Assembly (NCBI GenBank): GCA_036346255.1
Contig: CM070632.1
Location: 17,811,408-17,875,407 of the forward strand
Source of the DNA: Ampelocalamus luodianensis
Taxonomy: Eukaryota; Streptophyta; Magnoliopsida; Poales; Poaceae
DNA: 64,000 nucleotides
Direction of reading: 5' to 3'
Made by a program: the position numbers and the translations under genes. The notes under the pieces were generated by a model. The model saw only the letters and a list, made by a program, of their open reading frames with translations. It was not told where the DNA came from and did no database searches. Positions 10,560-23,455 of this stretch are shown piece after piece. Position 1 is the stretch's first letter. Every line of letters begins with the position of its first letter.

Positions 10560-13500
10560 ATGACGCCGTCTCTGCTCGGGGTCAGTTCTCTCGCTATCGC
10601 TCGTTGCAGGCGTTGTTACGCAGTGGGGGTGACTTGTTGCTTCTCTGGTTCTTGGTTCCTGTGCAGGGGTTTACCAAGTCGCTGGCCATGACGGTGCTCT
10701 CCGAGATCGGGGACAAGACCTTCTTCGCCGCCGCGGTACGCCGCCGCCGCCTCACCTCGCCTCTCCTTCCTGGCCGACGCCTTTTCTTTCCCAGTTTCCT
10801 TTTTTTCTCCTCTTCTCTGTTCTTGCGTTGCCTGCCCGGAGGCCGGGACGTGCGGCCGCGTGCGTAGACGGACCAGGCCCCCTCCCGCACGAGCGAGGTG
10901 GTCGACGACGTGCCGGCAGCGGCGGCGATGCGTAACCTCGGCCCGATGGTTTGTTGCTGTGTTTTGATTGGGGATAGGTTGGGTCAGGGGAGATAAAGCC
11001 GTGCGGTAGCTGTAGATTGCGGCGAAGCAGTGAGCAGGTGAGCGTTGCGGAGTCAATTCCTGGATTAATAGCTAGTATTTAGTTAGCTAAGAACGGGTCT
11101 TCTGTAAAGCAGCGCACAAGCTAGCTAAGATTGGGAGGGAGCTTTGTTTTGTTTCTGCTCCTCTCTATTGGGGGAAGCGATTTGGTGTGTTCTTGAATGA
11201 ATTTGTCCGCGGCTGGAAATTCAACTGTCCAGTTCAGTGCTCATGGGTTCCACGCATGTAGGCAGGCACACAGGAGAGAGAGGCCTTTGGTTTGGTGGAG
11301 CTGTCGCGCTTGCCGAATTTGCCAACCTGCCATATGAGTTGGGTACTCCTTTTCTGTAGGACTGTTACTAGTTTTGTTGAGATGCTTGTCCACTTCCACC
11401 AGAATTGCAATCACAGGGTAGTAAGTAACCTTACAATTACCTCTTCCGGGGATGATGGATTTGACAGGGTCTCGCGTAGCAAGACAAACATATTCCTTTT
11501 CTAGTGATACACTCCTCAATATTCTGCACTTTGAAAGTTCTTTTGCTCTGCTTTTTTTTTTTCTTTGGGCTTGAGCACCGTGTTTAGTGTTTAGTGTTTA
11601 CTCACGTTTCCTATTTACCTTTACAAGATCCTGGCCATGCGCCATCCTCGGAAACTCGTCCTAGCAGGCTGTCTGACCGCATTAGTAGTGAGTATTTTCA
11701 GATTTTTACGTGCTACAATATATTGTCTCTCTCTTTTTTCCTAGTTAACTTGCTGAGTTAATTATTTTAGGTAATGACAGTTCTATCCGCTTCTCTAGGT
11801 TGGGTTGCACCAAATCTGGTAAGTCATTGTAAGGATTACTGGAAGCGTACCTACCGTGCGCAGCTTTTTAATACGTCAAGAAGAAGAAAAAAGTTCGTTT
11901 TGTTTGTTTATTGGTTTCTTTTAATATGTCAAACACACCAGCATGGTTGTTAGTGTCTGACTGGCAAATAAAAAAAACAATTTATAGGAATTTAATGAAA
12001 TTATGCTGTGCATCTTGAAATGCCATGAATCAGTATAGGTGCCTAATTTTTTTTCATTTCACGATAAGAGATGTACAACTATAATATTTTTCCTGCTTGT
12101 ACTTTTTATTTGTCCTAATTGTACTGTTACATAAATGTTGCGACAACAATCCTGACAAGTGTTTAGCATGGGGCATGGGTAGTTGGATGCATGTCCTATG
12201 TTATACATGGGGGTGGATCTTAGAACCAATCCTGTTCCTGTCATCTATTTTCTTGTGATGATATCCCAAATTCTTGTTGAAGTATACCTCCTTGCAAAAT
12301 TCTATGAATGACAGTATTGTGTTGAACAGATATCACGTAAATGGACTCATCATGTGACTACTATGCTGTTCTTTGTGTTTGGCATTTGGTCATTGTGGGA
12401 AGGTTTCAAAGAAGACGGGTACTGATCTGTTTGTTTGCCTTTTAGTTAACTTTTTACATGTTTTATGTGTTCGGTGTTTTACTGAATGACTGCAGTAACT
12501 GACAACCTTCCATTACAGGGATTCGGAAGAATTAGCAGAAGTGGAAGCAAAGCTGGTTGGCAAATTTCATCCATGCCTTATATTCTATCGGGTTGCAGTT
12601 CAAGTAACTTATTGCTATGTTTTGCCCAATTTTCAGGATGCTGACTTCAAGAGTAACAAAGGTGAATCCAAAAATAAAACTATGGTCAGTCACAAGTGAC
12701 ATTTACTGTCAGTTATCCTTTTTGTCATAATGTTTAATTTTTCCTTATAATAGTTGTATAATTTTCTATTAGATTCTGTAAAATCATGAAAACTAAGAAA
12801 AATGTGAATGCCTAATTCTCTTTTCTTTTCCCATCGTCAGAATTTTTCGTCATCTCCAGATATTCTCATCTGTCTAGGAAGATATTTGGGTTTGTTTGGT
12901 TCTTGTTCAATGTACCATTCCAATGTGTGCAAAGCTTAGTGTTACCAAAATTTGGTCCTGTATGTGGTTATTTATAAATTAGCCAAAATTTGGCTAGAAT
13001 ATGAACTAAGAAGCCAATGAAAATGGAACCATTCCAAAATTTTGGCATCAAACCAAATGGATGCCAAATTTGGTCAACACTACTAAATTTTGGCAATTCT
13101 AGTGGAATGTGTTTCTTATGCATGGAATGTGTCTAATGTAAGTTCTACCAATATATATGATTTTGATGTATGTCTTGCTAGCCCACGGTATTCTTTCTCT
13201 CAACTTTATCATCTGTTTAGTCTATTCTGTTTCATCTGATAGTGGCAAAGAAAAAACGAAACATTTCTGTTTGCTCATCTGCACATATATTTTTTCTTTT
13301 CATTGTTTGTGTGGGGAACAATTGTATTATAGTTGACACTTGACAGGCAGTTAAGAAATTTTTGCTTATTGAGGGCAATCTTGCCTTGCGTACTATTGTT
13401 AAGTCATTCACCTTTGTTTTGTCAGCATATATTAATTTGAATTTGTATGCTTGTCTGGATTTGCAACCCAACCTTTGTCAATGTTAGGCAAATGATGATA

Positions 13501-14188
13501 CGAAAAAACAGCGAAGACCATTTCTCATGCAGTTCTTCTCACCAATTTTTATAAAGGTACCGACTACCGATTATATGGGAGAAATGATTAACAAAAATAT
13601 GATGCTTGTGTTTTTCACTGGAATATTGACATGCCCCTTGATTTGTGTGCTGTAGGCATTTTCCATTACATTCTTTGGTGAGTGGGGTGACAAGAGCCAG
13701 GTAAGTCTAATAAAAAAGATTGTTCTAACTTGTATTTATGCAAAGCACCTATTGATGTCATAAATAGATGATCTTTTCTGCTATATTGGTGATCCTGTTC
13801 TCAGATTGCTACTATTGGTTTGGCTGCCGATGAAAACCCATTTGGTGTTGTCCTTGGGGGAATCATGTACGAGCTGCTTCTTTTGTTGCTCTATTCTCTT
13901 TTTGAATGGTTAATTGTGTGTTCCTGATAAAACCTCTTACCGTGCTTAGAGCGCAAGCACTCTGCACTACCGCTGCTGTTATTGGAGGGAAGAGCTTGGC
14001 CTCTCAGATATCTGAGAAGATGGTATGAACCATTGTTTGAACTCTGTTTCTCATGCTCCCTGTGAAGTGCTGAATTGTCCAGCATCTGATGTGATGTTAT
14101 CTTGTTGTAGGTTGAATTGTCGAGTGGAGTGCTATTCCTGTTGTTTGGTATCATGTCGTTCCTGTCAGGACCAGGAGGAGAATTGTAA
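10560..14188 (+). CDS. GDT1-like protein (UPF0016 family membrane cation/proton exchanger), 12 exons
   Basis: The GDT1/TMEM165 family exchanges Mn2+ or Ca2+ for protons in Golgi, ER or plastid membranes. Exons: 10560-10580, 10667-10735, 11628-11687, 11771-11818, 12330-12418, 12519-12555, 12637-12684, 13488-13556, 13656-13700, 13805-13866, 13950-14022, 14111-14188. All introns are GT-AG and the frame stays open for 232 codons. The two family signatures E-x-G-D-K-[TS] are intact: SEIGDKTFF (E20-D23) in exon 2 and FFGEWGDKSQIA (E156-D159) in exon 9. Hydrophobic helices surround both, with a hydrophilic central loop (GDSEELAEVEAKL, then a Lys/Asn-rich stretch) between the repeats. No signal or transit peptide is visible, so it fits the short, about 230-residue class (plant GDT1-like 4/5) rather than the plastid class. 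Intron 3 acceptor is AAG rather than CAG/TAG. It appears intact; the upstream leader at 10290-10559 is its likely 5' UTR. Confidence 0.93.
12885..13110. mobile_element. Diverged MITE-like insertion in intron 7 of the GDT1-like gene
   Basis: The stretch starts GGGTTTGTTTGGTTC and contains repeated CCAAAATTTGG words in both orientations, ending near AAACCAAATGGATGCC. The vocabulary matches the intact Tourist-like MITE at 16090-16674. No clear target duplication remains, so the ends are approximate. Confidence 0.5.
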
Positions 14189-14846
14189 TGCCTCCACGAA
14201 ATCTTGCTCGGCATGGCTGGTTAACAAGCTTGCTTTCAGTAGACTTATCCTATTTGAGTAGATGGATGATGGTGACGAAGGCCAACCATTCTTGGCGAAC
14301 AGGATGGCGATTCCTTAGTTAACACATTATAAACATTTCACTCGTCATTCATAAGTATCATGTTACTAAAATCTGTACTGACTGCTTCGTGCTGGACCAG
14401 CACCAGGAAATCTTCAGTAAAAACTGCTGAGAAGTTGCTGTACGTTGTCATACTTTTCTTTTGTCGCAATTATGCGTGTTGTTGCGTGAACTGCAAGGCT
14501 TTGGTACTAAAAATCTCCAAACGCTCCAGGTGACATCGAGTTAAGGGGATATTTATCTTTTAGAAGCTTGAGAATAAGCTGCATTTTCTACTAATAGCCT
14601 TTGGTATTCTTTTCTTGGAGTAAATTTCGCAAAACTGCAACTTCAGTGGTAAAACTATCAGTTTGTTGTATCTTTAAGAAGCAATTTCACTGAGATGCAC
14701 CATTAGGAGACCAAATTCTCGCAAAACTACAGCTTTGTCACGCCTAAGGCTGCCTAACAGCCTAGGGCCACATGTTACACACAATACTCATGCGGTTGCG
14801 GGGTGCTAACTGTGTAGGCCACGCGAGCCTCATGTTAAACTACTCA
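14189..14846 (+). other. GDT1-like 3' UTR and downstream spacer
   Basis: The first 200-300 bases are the likely 3' UTR. From about 14620 the text has two copies of a TCGCAAAACT(A/G)CA motif spaced about 90 bases apart, suggestive of a MITE or LTR remnant, but no boundaries can be shown. It ends where the Tat-type LTR begins. Confidence 0.5.
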
Positions 14847-15634
14847 TGTCGATGGTTTAGTATCGATCTTACGAATAAATACTGTCGACTTTCCTTGAGT
14901 TCAACTACACAGAAAAAGATACAAGGATTTTATACAAGTTCAGGTCTTCTTCTGAGAGAATAATAACACTACTCTTGTGTTGCTGTATTGACTATACTTT
15001 ACAATAAGGAATAAATCACTAGAACTAGGGCTTAATGACTTCTCTCTGTTGATCGTGTCTCTGTTGTCGTTGTTCCTTTGCTTGCCTCTCATTTTATATA
15101 GCGCGTGGAGGGGTGTCAGTTGTCCCATATCAAGAGGCGTCTCACCGTTTGATGAAATACGCATGTTCTGTGACGGTTATTGTCAGAGACTAACCCTTCC
15201 ATGCCGCCTTACAGTTATGTCAAAGACAGAGGCTTAATACGTGCAATTATCCCGAGAATAACAATACATATTAACTACTGTGTGTATTAAACACAGCGCA
15301 TAAGCGTTCCTAATCGATTGAACCCACATATCTGTAGGCTTTGTTGACTATTGAGTGGTCGTAGTAAAGCTTACGACCATGAAGTAATCGTAGTAAGACT
15401 TACGATCATGAGGTGATCGTAAGAAATCTTACGACTATTATGTAGTCGTAGAAGTACTTACAACCATGTTAGGTGGTTGTAGAATGGTTTATGACCACTC
15501 AACTAAGCTTCTCTCTTATTAATGATAAGAGACATTCTTACGAATAACATAAAGATATTGCTATCTATAATAACAAATACAGATAAATAATTTAATTAAT
15601 TGAGAAGGATTAGTCCTTTGAAGGATTGAGTACA
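14847..15634 (-). mobile_element. Tat-lineage gypsy LTR (left copy)
   Basis: This begins TGTCGATGGTTTAG and is collinear with 45718-46345 plus 51909-52084 (the split right copy), which together define an LTR of about 790 bp. Orientation is leftward, because the primer-binding site sits immediately left of the right copy. The right boundary (TG...CA ending at 15634) is inferred and less certain than the left one; no matching 5-bp target duplication was found. Confidence 0.7.
15352..15505. repeat. Five tandem hairpin-forming units within the Tat-type LTR
   Basis: About 30-bp units follow each other. Each has short inverted arms around a central A/T-rich loop: GGTCGTA/TACGACC, ATCGTA/TACGAT, TCGTAAG/CTTACGA, GTCGTA/TTACAAC (imperfect) and GGTTGTA/TATGACC (imperfect). 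The same series recurs at 46225-46345 in the other LTR copy. Confidence 0.75.
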
Positions 15635-16089
15635 CCCCATGTGGAAGTACTCCGGGACTACTGACCAGACCAGAGATTATGAAGGAGGTAAAGTAATAAT
15701 CAACTTAGCCCTTTTTGTTAACTTGAGCATGATTGTTGATTATATCTTCGTAATCGTGGATCTTTCACAAAAATAAATTGACGCTCGAGTCAAATTCATT
15801 TGTGAGAAGGCTTCTACGACCACGACAGGAGCTCCTCGAATCCTAGTGGTCGTAACTGAAGAAGAAATGTTTGGCGCCTGTGTTATTACCCCGGAGGGTA
15901 ATCACACTTAGGCATACGTATTACTATTTGTTTGCCCGGTAAAACACCGCTAAGATGAATAGTAAGTCTTACCAAAATCAACACAACAGAACAATAAGAT
16001 AGAAATTGTACTCTTTATTACAATAGTTAGTCATGTAAGACTATGATCTTTATTACAAGTAGTAATTTACAACTGCAAAATGGGACTAA

Positions 16090-16674
16090 GGGCCTGTTTG
16101 GTTCAATACCAAAATGAACCAAACCAAAATTTAGTAATACCTGAAAATTTGGATAGCGTTTGGTTTGGTTCCAAATTTTGGTAATACCTTGAAAAATTTG
16201 GCGTTACCAATTTTTTTCTTCACTTGGCTGGGGCTTCTTCCGGGCGACAAAATCCAGCGCCCAGACTTTGGCTTGGCTAAAATGGGATTGCTCCGACACG
16301 TGGCACAACACGGCTGGTCGGGGTGTTAGTATTAAATGCATGCTTAGTTTGATTTATAAGTTAGAAATGATCATATTTTCTAAACCGAATATCTGATTTG
16401 TGATCTGTTTGAACCGTTGTGTTTCTTATCATTTATCAACAAAATAAGACCCATGTTGACATATTTTGGAGGAAAAAAAATAGATGTAACACGGGACCCA
16501 CACGTCATACTCACAATTTTGGTAAATTTTGGTATGACTACAATCCAAACATATCAATTTCGATATTACCTGTGAATTGGTATGGCTGCGATCCAAACAT
16601 TACCTTTTTTGCCTAAGTTTTGGCATCACCAAAATTTTGGTTAGGCTACCTGAAGTACTAAACCAAACAGGCTC
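16090..16674. mobile_element. Tourist-like MITE, 585 bp
   Basis: The termini are GGGCCTGTTTGGTTCA and its inverted partner (TAAACCAAACAGGCTC). The target duplication TAA is present on both sides (16087-16089, 16675-16677). The interior is rich in CCAAAATTTTGG-type words and has no coding capacity. Confidence 0.85.
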
Positions 16675-18502
16675 TAAGTCCCCTCGCTTGCCTGTCATGC
16701 TCCATTGGTCGTTTACTCATCCCATACGCCGAATAGGGTGTCCACCTTGCCTTGCTCCTCGTAGTAAGTGCCCTCGCTTCCTGCGGTCTCATCGGTACCT
16801 ACATGTCCTTCGCCCTACTTGGGATAGTTCCCAGCTGGACTAGGATCTATCAAAGGAGAATAATAGCAAGATTGAGTTCTAGTGTACTCAGCAAGCAGTA
16901 ATAGCAAAAATGCATTGTATGACTCATCTCGGTTTGTTATCATATTTTCTACCCATGTCTTTTTGGAAAATAATTCATCAAACTTGAGTGACAAATTTTA
17001 GTACTGAAAAGACTACTTGTCACTCGGTAAGAAGATAAACCCCTCGCGGTCACTGTAGACTCTAGTCGAGGAGAGAGGTATGAATTCATGGTTTGATATA
17101 TAGTATTGCGTAGGCTTTGTACTACTTTACCCATAGATACTTCGAGCTCTCTTTACGCGAGGTCTCTTGCATTTCTTTTGATGTGGTTTCGAGTTCAGAA
17201 TATAGAACGTTTTCCAAGTTACGTGTTTAATTTCTCCACCTATTACCTTCCATCAGTGTCTTGGGACGCTGACCCCGTTCTCCACCGAGTTCCCAGTAAT
17301 GTTGGTTTGGCCGGTCTTGCCCACGCCCAATACTCCACCGTGCGCTACTATAACGCCTGGGATCCCCTACTTCCGGACTTTTCCCTACCGGTCCTGGGTT
17401 CCTCCCTTCATCATATACTCACACTATCTTACTTACCCGATGTGGAGAATATAGTCACATAACAAGGCAACATTTTCTGCCTGTCGAAACAGGAAAATGG
17501 TTGGCACTTAAATACGACCTTTTATTCGAGTAAGAGCTTTGTTGGTCCTTATATATTATCCATATGTAAAGGGGTCTCACCTCCTACCTCTTCTCTTTTC
17601 CTACCAAGGGCCCCCCTTTACTATCCTAATAATTCTCTTTTCTCATTTCTCATCTCTTTTCTCTTTATCTCTTTTATCTAATTTGATTTTGAGACATAGT
17701 TTTGATGCATGTACATATATGATACAACTTACATTTAATATAACTAGGTTGATGTTCAAGAGATAAACTTGCCTTCATAGTCGTAAAAAAGATCGGTGTC
17801 GATGGGTAACAGATTAGATACTCCTGCTACGTTGGTTCAATTTCTATATTTTATACGGAAGACACGAATAATACGTAAATAAATACTTAGTTGCTTTTGG
17901 ATGATATTATGCGTATAATAGTTAGTTGGTTTTCTTTGTCAGCCGATTTTAATTTAATAATAGTTTTCGGTCCCCTTTAGGTTAGCATTCCCCAACTACG
18001 GTTGATCTAGTCTGACGGCTCTACGATCGAGGCCACCTATATTCGTGTTTTATCACACAACAACAAAATACTACACGTACTGCATACGACTAGGTCTATT
18101 TATGCATGCAAATAAATATCTAATTGATTTTACACTGGTGTTGCTTAATTTAATTATTCCATCTTACTTAAATTTTTTCTAAGGCATTAGATTAATTATT
18201 TAATTTTACACATTTTTTCACTTTTATTTTCTACTGGTCGGGCTGCGGCTATTTATTATCACGTTGTTCACAAATTTATTTGCCCAACAACTACATAGTG
18301 CCGACACCTATTAATATTGGTGTTCACTTCTACTGATAAATTTATTGCTACTCCTCCTCCTTAGAAAATTACCATTCTACTCTTTTCTTAAATTTTCTCC
18401 CTTTCCTTAATTTTCTTTCTTACCTAACCCCCTTTTTCTTTATTCCTCTCCCTTTTCTCTCTCCCTTATCCACTCATTCGGCCGAACAGCCCTAGATTGC
18501 CA

Positions 18503-18738
18503 GATTCATATCCTCTAACATTGTGTTGTAATGTTACCGTGACATTAGGTGATTTACACCATCCGATGAAAAAAACGAAGGAACAAGATGAGGTCGACAC
18601 TAGCTCCCAAAAATATTGTAGCACTTTTTAAAACCAACTAATCACCAACTAATCTGGTGCATTCGTTTGTTAAATGAATGGATAAGATTCACCTAATGTC
18701 ACGGTGACATTACAACAAAATGTCAGAGGATATGAATC
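18503..18738. mobile_element. Mutator-type MITE, 236 bp
   Basis: Long terminal inverted repeats of about 47 bp begin GATTCATATCCTCTAACATT and are mirrored at the right end. They are flanked by an 11-bp target duplication, CTAGATTGCCA (18492-18502) and CTAGACTGCCA (18739-18749), with one difference. A 9-11 bp duplication is typical of Mutator-like elements. No coding frame. Confidence 0.85.
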
Positions 18739-19400
18739 CTAGACTGCCATTCATCTTCCCCATTCCCCATTCTATTTCTTCCCCATTCTTGTTCTTTGCT
18801 TTGGGTGATGGAGCACTTCGTGATTCTTCCTTGGCGCCTCCTCCTGGCTCTCCTCCGGCCTTGCTCCCTACGCCGCCGTCGGCTCGCCCTTGCGCCGTGG
18901 TCTGGCCCACACCGTGCCTTGGCCCGCGCTCGGCCCGTGCCCCTGCTGTGCGGCTTGGCCCACGCACTGAGGCTCGGCCCTCCCGCGTGCCTACTACTTT
19001 GAGCCTGCCCCCTACCGCTCGACCTAGTTCTAGTCACTTAGGCTGCTGGTTGTGGGGGTGTGGCCTAATGTGGTTCCCTCCTTGTCTTTGATTTTCCCAT
19101 TTTCAATCATTTTGGTTTTTGGGTTTGTTCTTGATTCACTTACTGATGTGGTTTGTCTTGTGCTCATGCATGTGAATGATGGAGGTGGGCTACCTGGTAT
19201 TCATGCAAGGTTGATTGTACTGGAGGTGGGTTAATACTTGCTCATGCATGAGGAACGTGCTGGATGTGGGCTATCTTGGCTTAGCTACGGCGGTGGTGCT
19301 GTTGCCGCCGGTGCGGTCTACTAAGGTACTACTACTCTACTTCCTCTCTACCCCGTCCTCCCTTTCTCTGTGATGGAAATGGATGAATGATGTGGGCTAC

Positions 19401-22400
19401 TGTCGGGACCCAAAATTACGATTCTGAAACCCTCTGTGTATAATGCACTAGTCCAGGATCACGCTAGTGCACACAGTGTCAACACAGGTGAATATCGATC
19501 CACACAAGCGATAAATAAAGTAAACGATTAGTTTGAATAACAAATAAGGGTTTTGATCTTATGGTCGGATTTACACTTATTAATCCACGCAGGGCTAACC
19601 GAGAATAAAACAGCAGCGGAACAGAAGTAACTTCAGCGTAGATCCCATCAATTCACCACAGGCAACCAACTGGGATCTAGACATTAACGATCAGCAACCT
19701 TCGACGAACTCCTCCTCGAAAGCAGGCGTAGACTCCTCTTCTTCTGTAGGTTTGGACGCAAGTTTTACAACAAGCGTGAGTACACAACCGTACTCGCAAA
19801 TCATACCACAAAATGCAATTTATAGATGCAGGCTTATTCCAAAAGAAAAGGCTTCTGTGGTTCTTTTGCATAAAAGCAATATTTGCAATTGAATACAAGT
19901 AATAGATTGAAAGCATAATTCAAAACAAATAGACAATATTAATTTAACATTTGTTTTCACAAAGACACAAAGCTAAACAGATTATTTCACATAGCCACAT
20001 GACTTAGATCACATAGCTCTCATCCCAACATTTTATGAAAACTACCCCTCGTGTGAAATCCCCGAGCATGTCCATGACCGCGAATGCGGCTATTCGAACA
20101 GATTGATTTTACACTCTGCAGAATTTGTACACTTTACCCACAAGATACAACTAGTGTAGCTAGCACCAATGGTAACAAAACAGTTCATAAACTTCATCTC
20201 AAACATTGATATTCCCAATGTGCTTTCCCGCCAGACCAGCTCACAAAGAATGCTAGTCCGACACACACCGCTGGACAGGGATGCGACGAATCGTCTCGCG
20301 ATGCAACTACCAGATAGTCACACCTCCACCCTGTCACACAGCCTAACCTATCCACCTGAACATCAATGCTGAGAATCCATAACCTACTATGTTAGGCCCG
20401 TCCCATCAGGCATGTGGTCGTACAGTAAGACTCAGTTCAATGGCGCACAAAGTTAAGTCTTTAATTGACCAAGGCAAGACTTCCATTTTCTAACTAAGTC
20501 ACAAAGATTATCATTCCCATTCACACAGTCCACCATATCACACAGTATCCACTACTTGCCTCAGTCCAAATTCTTTACCCCCAGTTGGTTTTAGTGCAAC
20601 ACATGCTATCACGAAGTAATAACACATAGCACACAGTTTTACACAAAGTTTCATAGTCACTTAGTCAGATTTAATATTTGCAACTTACATGAGATGTGAG
20701 ACTCGTAGCATGGCTAAGCAATTGTACTCGCATCTAACCAACCCACGTTGGTGCTACAATATTACCAACTAATAAACCAATCTAGGGTAATAAGGAAATA
20801 TGACATACACAGCCAAGGTGTGATAACAAATTGGATAATAACTATACCCAAAAGCATTTAAATACATAATTAAAGTAGGATGCAATACTTTGAAACAAAG
20901 TAATTTAAAAACTGGGTTCAAGATGATCAAAGGTATGACTTGCCTTGGAAAAGGTCTAGGTACTGGTCTTGGTCTTGAGGTGCTCCTTCTTCTCCAAAAT
21001 TCCCCGAAGTATCGACGTCTACTCGCAAACGAAATAAATAAACAAAACAAATAAATAACAGAGGCAAAATAAACTCCAAAAAGTAAATAAAAATCTCAGA
21101 TAAATAGAGCTCGAATTTAGATAAATCTTGGAATTTGAATGAGCTCAATCGGAGTTCGGATGCAAAAGTTATGAGCTCTGGAAGTTTAAATCTAAAAGAA
21201 ACCCTAATTTTGGATTTACTGTAATTTCTGAATTATTTCTTAACAGAAAAATCGGATTATTGCGCAAGCATGATGTCAGCCCTCAGAATTCCCGAATTAA
21301 AACAAATCCGGAAAAGGCTACCGAGAAAGACATGTGGGCGCTCGGTCCATGGACCGGGTCCACGAAGATGGGCTCGTGGCGTACGGGTGCATTAGTCCAT
21401 GGAGTAGTCAACTGACACGTGGGGCCCACGAGTCAGTGGCTCGGTGCACCGTGGAACAGATCCACGCGAGATGGATCTAGGGTTAGGGTTACGAGGTGGC
21501 ACACGGGTGCTGACTGGCGGCTGACACGGGTGCCACGAAGATGACACGTAGACGGCGGGCTGAGGTGGCTAGATGAGGTGGCGGCTGACGCGGACCGCCA
21601 CGTCGACTAAACGTCGACAAGGCTCCGGCGACCTTCGGTTTTAGCGAACGACGACGATTAGGCGACGACGAAGATGCGCATCTGGACCGGCGCAACACGA
21701 CGAAGGTGGTGACGCTGTTAGATCTCATCGGCGATGCCCACAACGGCGGCGGCGGCGAGGTAAGTGGCGGAGCGGCACGGCTTGAGGAAGTGACGGCGAA
21801 CCAGGGTCCCTCCGATGAAGATAACGCACGCATCATGTAGGCCGTGATGCGGCGAACTCGAGGCTGGGCTTGATGGTGACCAGGGCTCACCGACGGCGAC
21901 GCAATCTGGCGAAGAGCTCCTCGGCGGCGCTAGGGTTCGAGTTCCAATCTCGGCGAAAAGGCGGTGCTCCAGGGGTGGCGACTTCAGTGAAAAGGCGGCT
22001 AGGGTTGGGGCGAACCTCGTGACGTGATCACGACTTTAAATAGGGCTCGGAAGCGAGGAATCCGCGAACGGCACGGCGGCACCGCGCGGTTCGGACACGG
22101 ACTGAGGAGTCTGCGATGAAGACGACGAAGACGTGGCGAAAAGGGACCCACATGTCAGCAACGACGGCTCGAGAAAACCTGCGTGGCTGACGGCACGGCT
22201 GACGGGTGGGGCCGACATGCGCGCGCGGGAAGAGGCGGAGGTGGGCTGCCGCGAGGTTTTGGGCCGGGGAAGGCGAGCTGCTGCGCGGGAAAAAGGGGTT
22301 GGGCCAGAGAGATTCGACCCGAAGGATTTTATGAGATTTTCATTAGCTTTTCTATTTTTGAAAATACCAAAAATTCAAATAAGCAAATAAAAATAGCAAA

Positions 22401-22627
22401 TGAACTCAAAAAAATTCTAGAAAAATCTAGAAAATATATCTGAGCACATAGAACCCAAATAAAATAGTTTTGACTATTGTTCATGTTGGGATTATTCACA
22501 TTAAATGTTTTTGATTGTAAAGTCCAATATTAAGCTTTTAAATTAAATTGAAATAAATCCAATTGGTGAATTTTCTCCCTACTAACTATTTAAAAGATTT
22601 TTAAACTCAGAAAATTTGGATATTACA
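19401..22627 (-). mobile_element. 3' LTR of a chromovirus-type gypsy element, about 3.2 kb
   Basis: In plus orientation it starts TGTCGGGACCCAAAATTACG and ends GGATATTACA. Immediately right is a purine tract on the minus strand (CCTCCCCCCTTAAAGG read on plus at 22630-22645), which is the polypurine tract, and then a leftward integrase-chromodomain frame. This is the order of a 3' LTR in a leftward element (RIRE3-like by recollection). GC-rich open frames inside the LTR (21489-22220) show no recognisable domain. Confidence 0.8.
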
Positions 22628-22667
22628 AACCTCCCCCCTTAAAGGAATCTTGACCCCGAGATTCAGG

Positions 22668-23455
22668 CTAGCTAGAGAAAAGGTTAGGGAACTCGGCTTT
22701 CAGCTCTTCTTCACGTTCCCACGTTGCTTCTCCTTCTGAGTGGTTGCTCCATTGGACCTTACAGAACCGAACAGTCTTGCTTCTTGTGTGACGCTCGGTG
22801 ACATCCAAAATCTTGACTGGCTGCTCCTTGTAGGTGAGGTCTTCCTTCAAGTCAATCGACTCCAGCGGGGCTTGCTCTTCTGGTACACGAAGACACTTCT
22901 TCAACTGTGAGACATGAAAGACATCGTGTACTCCTGCTAACGACTGCGATAGCTCCAACTGATAAGCAACTTCTCCACGGCGCTCCAAAATCTTGAACGG
23001 ACCAACATACCTAGGGGCGAGCTTCCCTTTGGCATGAAACTTTTTTACACCTCTGAGCGGAGTAACTCGAAGATAAACGAAATCCTCGGGTTCAAAGCTG
23101 AGATCACGACGACGATTATCAGCATAGCTCTTCTGCCTGGACTGAGCTATCTTCAATCTCTCCCTGATCATGGCCACTTGCTCTTCTGCTTCTTGAATGA
23201 TGTCTGGACCGAATACCAAATGTTCGGCTGTTTCTGACCAATTCAACGGGGTTCTGCAGGTACGACCATACAAAGCTTCAAATGGTGACATCTGCAGACT
23301 AGCTTGATAACTGTTGTTATACGAGAATTATGCATATGGTAAACTTTTATCCCAACGGTTAGAATTAGCTAGAGCACAAGCTCTCAGCATATCCTCCAAT
23401 ATTTGATTCACTCTTTCAGTCTGCCCGTCTGTCTGGGGATGATACGCGGTACTGA
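22668..23455 (-). pseudogene. Chromovirus pol remnant: integrase C-terminus plus chromodomain
   Basis: Reading leftward from 23455 the frame opens with the integrase motif AYHPQTDGQTERVNQ (catalytic glutamate in QTERVNQ). A premature stop follows in LPYA*FSYNN, then MSPFEALYGRTCRTPLNW, the GPFKILERRGEVAYQLELS module, and FHVSQLKKCL. The C-terminus (LTYKEQPVKILDVTERHTRS, then VQWSNHSEGEATWEREEEL) is a chromodomain typical of chromoviruses. The 5' part of pol, gag and the other LTR are missing: the element is truncated at 23455. Confidence 0.88.

Larger units (their letters stand above)
15635..19400 (-). mobile_element. Leftward-reading LTR-type gypsy segment with nested MITEs
   Basis: No coding frame is visible. 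On the minus strand the block around 17250-17540 reads like the central part of the long LTR family described at 6.4-8 kb and 50-51 kb (a CGCACGGTGGAGTATTGGGC word, a GGGTCAGCGTCCC word). The block near 15875-15910 (TGTGTTATTACCCC...GGGTAATCACAC) looks like an LTR end. The GC-rich part at 18830-19040 is open in several frames but has no recognisable domain. Boundaries are uncertain; two MITEs are inserted in it. Confidence 0.4.

Noticed and set aside
10253..10561. Minus-strand Gly/Arg-rich frame over the GDT1-like leader
   Set aside because: It is the shadow of the C-rich 5' UTR on the other strand.
18720..19091. Pro/Ala-rich frames on both strands
   Set aside because: Low-complexity GC-rich LTR text without any domain; frames on both strands are equally open.
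21489..22390. Open frames inside the 3.2-kb chromovirus LTR
   Set aside because: They lie within an LTR with defined ends, have Arg/Ser/Ala-rich composition and no motif.
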